A stretch of DNA of 6,466 bases from Proteobacteria bacterium UBA1278 (lineage in GTDB: Bacteria; Pseudomonadota; Gammaproteobacteria; Comchoanobacterales; Comchoanobacteraceae), in NCBI GenBank assembly GCA_002308435.1, contig DBUY01000049.1, forward strand, positions 36,057 through 42,522, written 5' to 3'. Made by a program: the position numbers and the translations under genes. Positions 6,150 to 6,466 of the stretch are shown in pieces (the first letter of the stretch is position 1; every line of letters starts with the position of its first letter). The notes beneath the pieces were generated by a model. The model made no database searches, had not been told where the DNA came from, and saw only the letters and a program-made list of their open reading frames with translations.

Positions 6150-6161
6150 TAAGGTTGTAAT
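6133..6161 (+). promoter_or_regulatory. Sigma-70-type promoter for the lipoprotein gene
   Basis: TTGACA (6133-6138, perfect -35), a 17-base spacer and TGTAAT (6156-6161, 5 of 6 to the -10 consensus) form the best promoter in the window. Transcription would start near 6168 and leave a leader of about 27 bases before the ATG at 6195. It separates this gene from the prmC unit. The gap from 6034 to 6131 shows no gene and no convincing terminator. Confidence 0.6.
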
Positions 6162-6194
6162 GACAGAAGGGTTAATCTTAGGCTAATTTAACGA

Positions 6195-6466
6195 ATGATA
6201 GGTTTTGCGCACTGGGGCCGTGTTGCCCTCACGCTTGTTGGCACATTATCTTTGGTAGGATGTGGTTTGTTCGATACCTCATCGCCTACCGATCAGCAGG
6301 AAACCTATCAGCGCATGACCTTTTTCAATAGCACAGTTTTTGTTTACCCGAAATCCGTCCTATTTCAGCCTGCTAATGCCCAGATTGCCGCTGATGTGGA
6401 TAAACAATTAGCGCCGGTTGTTCAGTATGCAAATGCGCATCCAAAACTCGTGATTCAAATTACCTC
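6195..6466 (+). CDS. OmpA-like lipoprotein, 5' part only
   Basis: The gene runs off the right edge after 90 full codons. The product begins with a lipoprotein signal peptide: a short N-region with R9, a hydrophobic core (about 10-20) and the lipobox LVGC, with the lipidated cysteine at 23. The next residue is glycine, not aspartate, which favours sorting to the outer membrane. A polar linker (about 27-45) leads into VFVYPKSVLFQPANAQ, then a helix and HPKLVIQIT. This matches the beta-alpha-beta opening of OmpA C-terminal (peptidoglycan-binding) domains, in which a residue set such as LFxxxSxxL is followed by a helix and a strand. It could be a Pal-like protein, a general OmpA-family lipoprotein or an IcmN/DotK-like secretion lipoprotein; the missing part is needed to choose. 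The ATG has a weak AGG 12 bases upstream (6180-6182). It has its own promoter and candidate operator. Confidence 0.75.
   Translation, partial: MIGFAHWGRVALTLVGTLSLVGCGLFDTSSPTDQQETYQRMTFFNSTVFVYPKSVLFQPANAQIAADVDKQLAPVVQYANAHPKLVIQIT

Noticed and set aside
1..6466. CRISPR array, tRNA, rRNA, insertion sequence or phage attachment site
   Set aside because: No regularly spaced repeats, cloverleaf-like sequence, transposase-like frame or terminal inverted repeats were seen on either strand by eye.

Overview
The window looks like chromosomal DNA from a Gram-negative gammaproteobacterium. The release factor 1 and its methyltransferase (prfA, prmC) carry gammaproteobacterial signature stretches. 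A lipid A Kdo transferase and an OmpA-like lipoprotein show an outer membrane. Two unrecognised membrane proteins with low-complexity tails, plus weak Shine-Dalgarno sites, would fit a host-associated lineage such as the Legionellales, but I cannot place the organism firmly. All supported genes are on the + strand, and no tRNA, rRNA, CRISPR array, insertion sequence or integrase is visible.

Left part (1-2574): two hypothetical genes in tandem. The first (from about 23 to 1330; its reading frame is still open at the left edge) encodes two hydrophobic segments followed by a long Ser/Gly/Asp-rich, probably disordered tail with small DNA repeats. The second (1552-2343) encodes an N-terminal membrane hairpin, a Cys-containing, probably helical body and a short TP-repeat tail. 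The gaps after each gene (1331-1551 and 2344-2574) hold no further gene; they contain inverted repeats and promoter-like sequences.

Centre and right (2575-6033): prfA, waaA and prmC. PrfA ends translation at UAA/UAG, and PrmC methylates the glutamine of its GGQ motif, so these two are functional partners and are usually close neighbours (often hemA-prfA-prmC). Here waaA (Kdo transferase) lies between them and hemA is absent from the upstream side. The WaaA motifs resemble the Verrucomicrobiota/PVC form more than the usual gammaproteobacterial form, so waaA may have been acquired and inserted here. prmC overlaps the end of waaA and is probably translationally coupled to it.

Right edge (6034-6466): a gap with a near-consensus promoter whose -35 box sits inside a perfect 7-4-7 palindrome, then the start of a lipoprotein gene whose product enters an OmpA-like domain before the window ends.

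A recurring theme is an extended -10 element (TGnTAnAnT-like) 6-12 bases before the start codon with no Shine-Dalgarno sequence, at prfA, waaA and the second hypothetical gene. This suggests leaderless or very short-leader transcripts.
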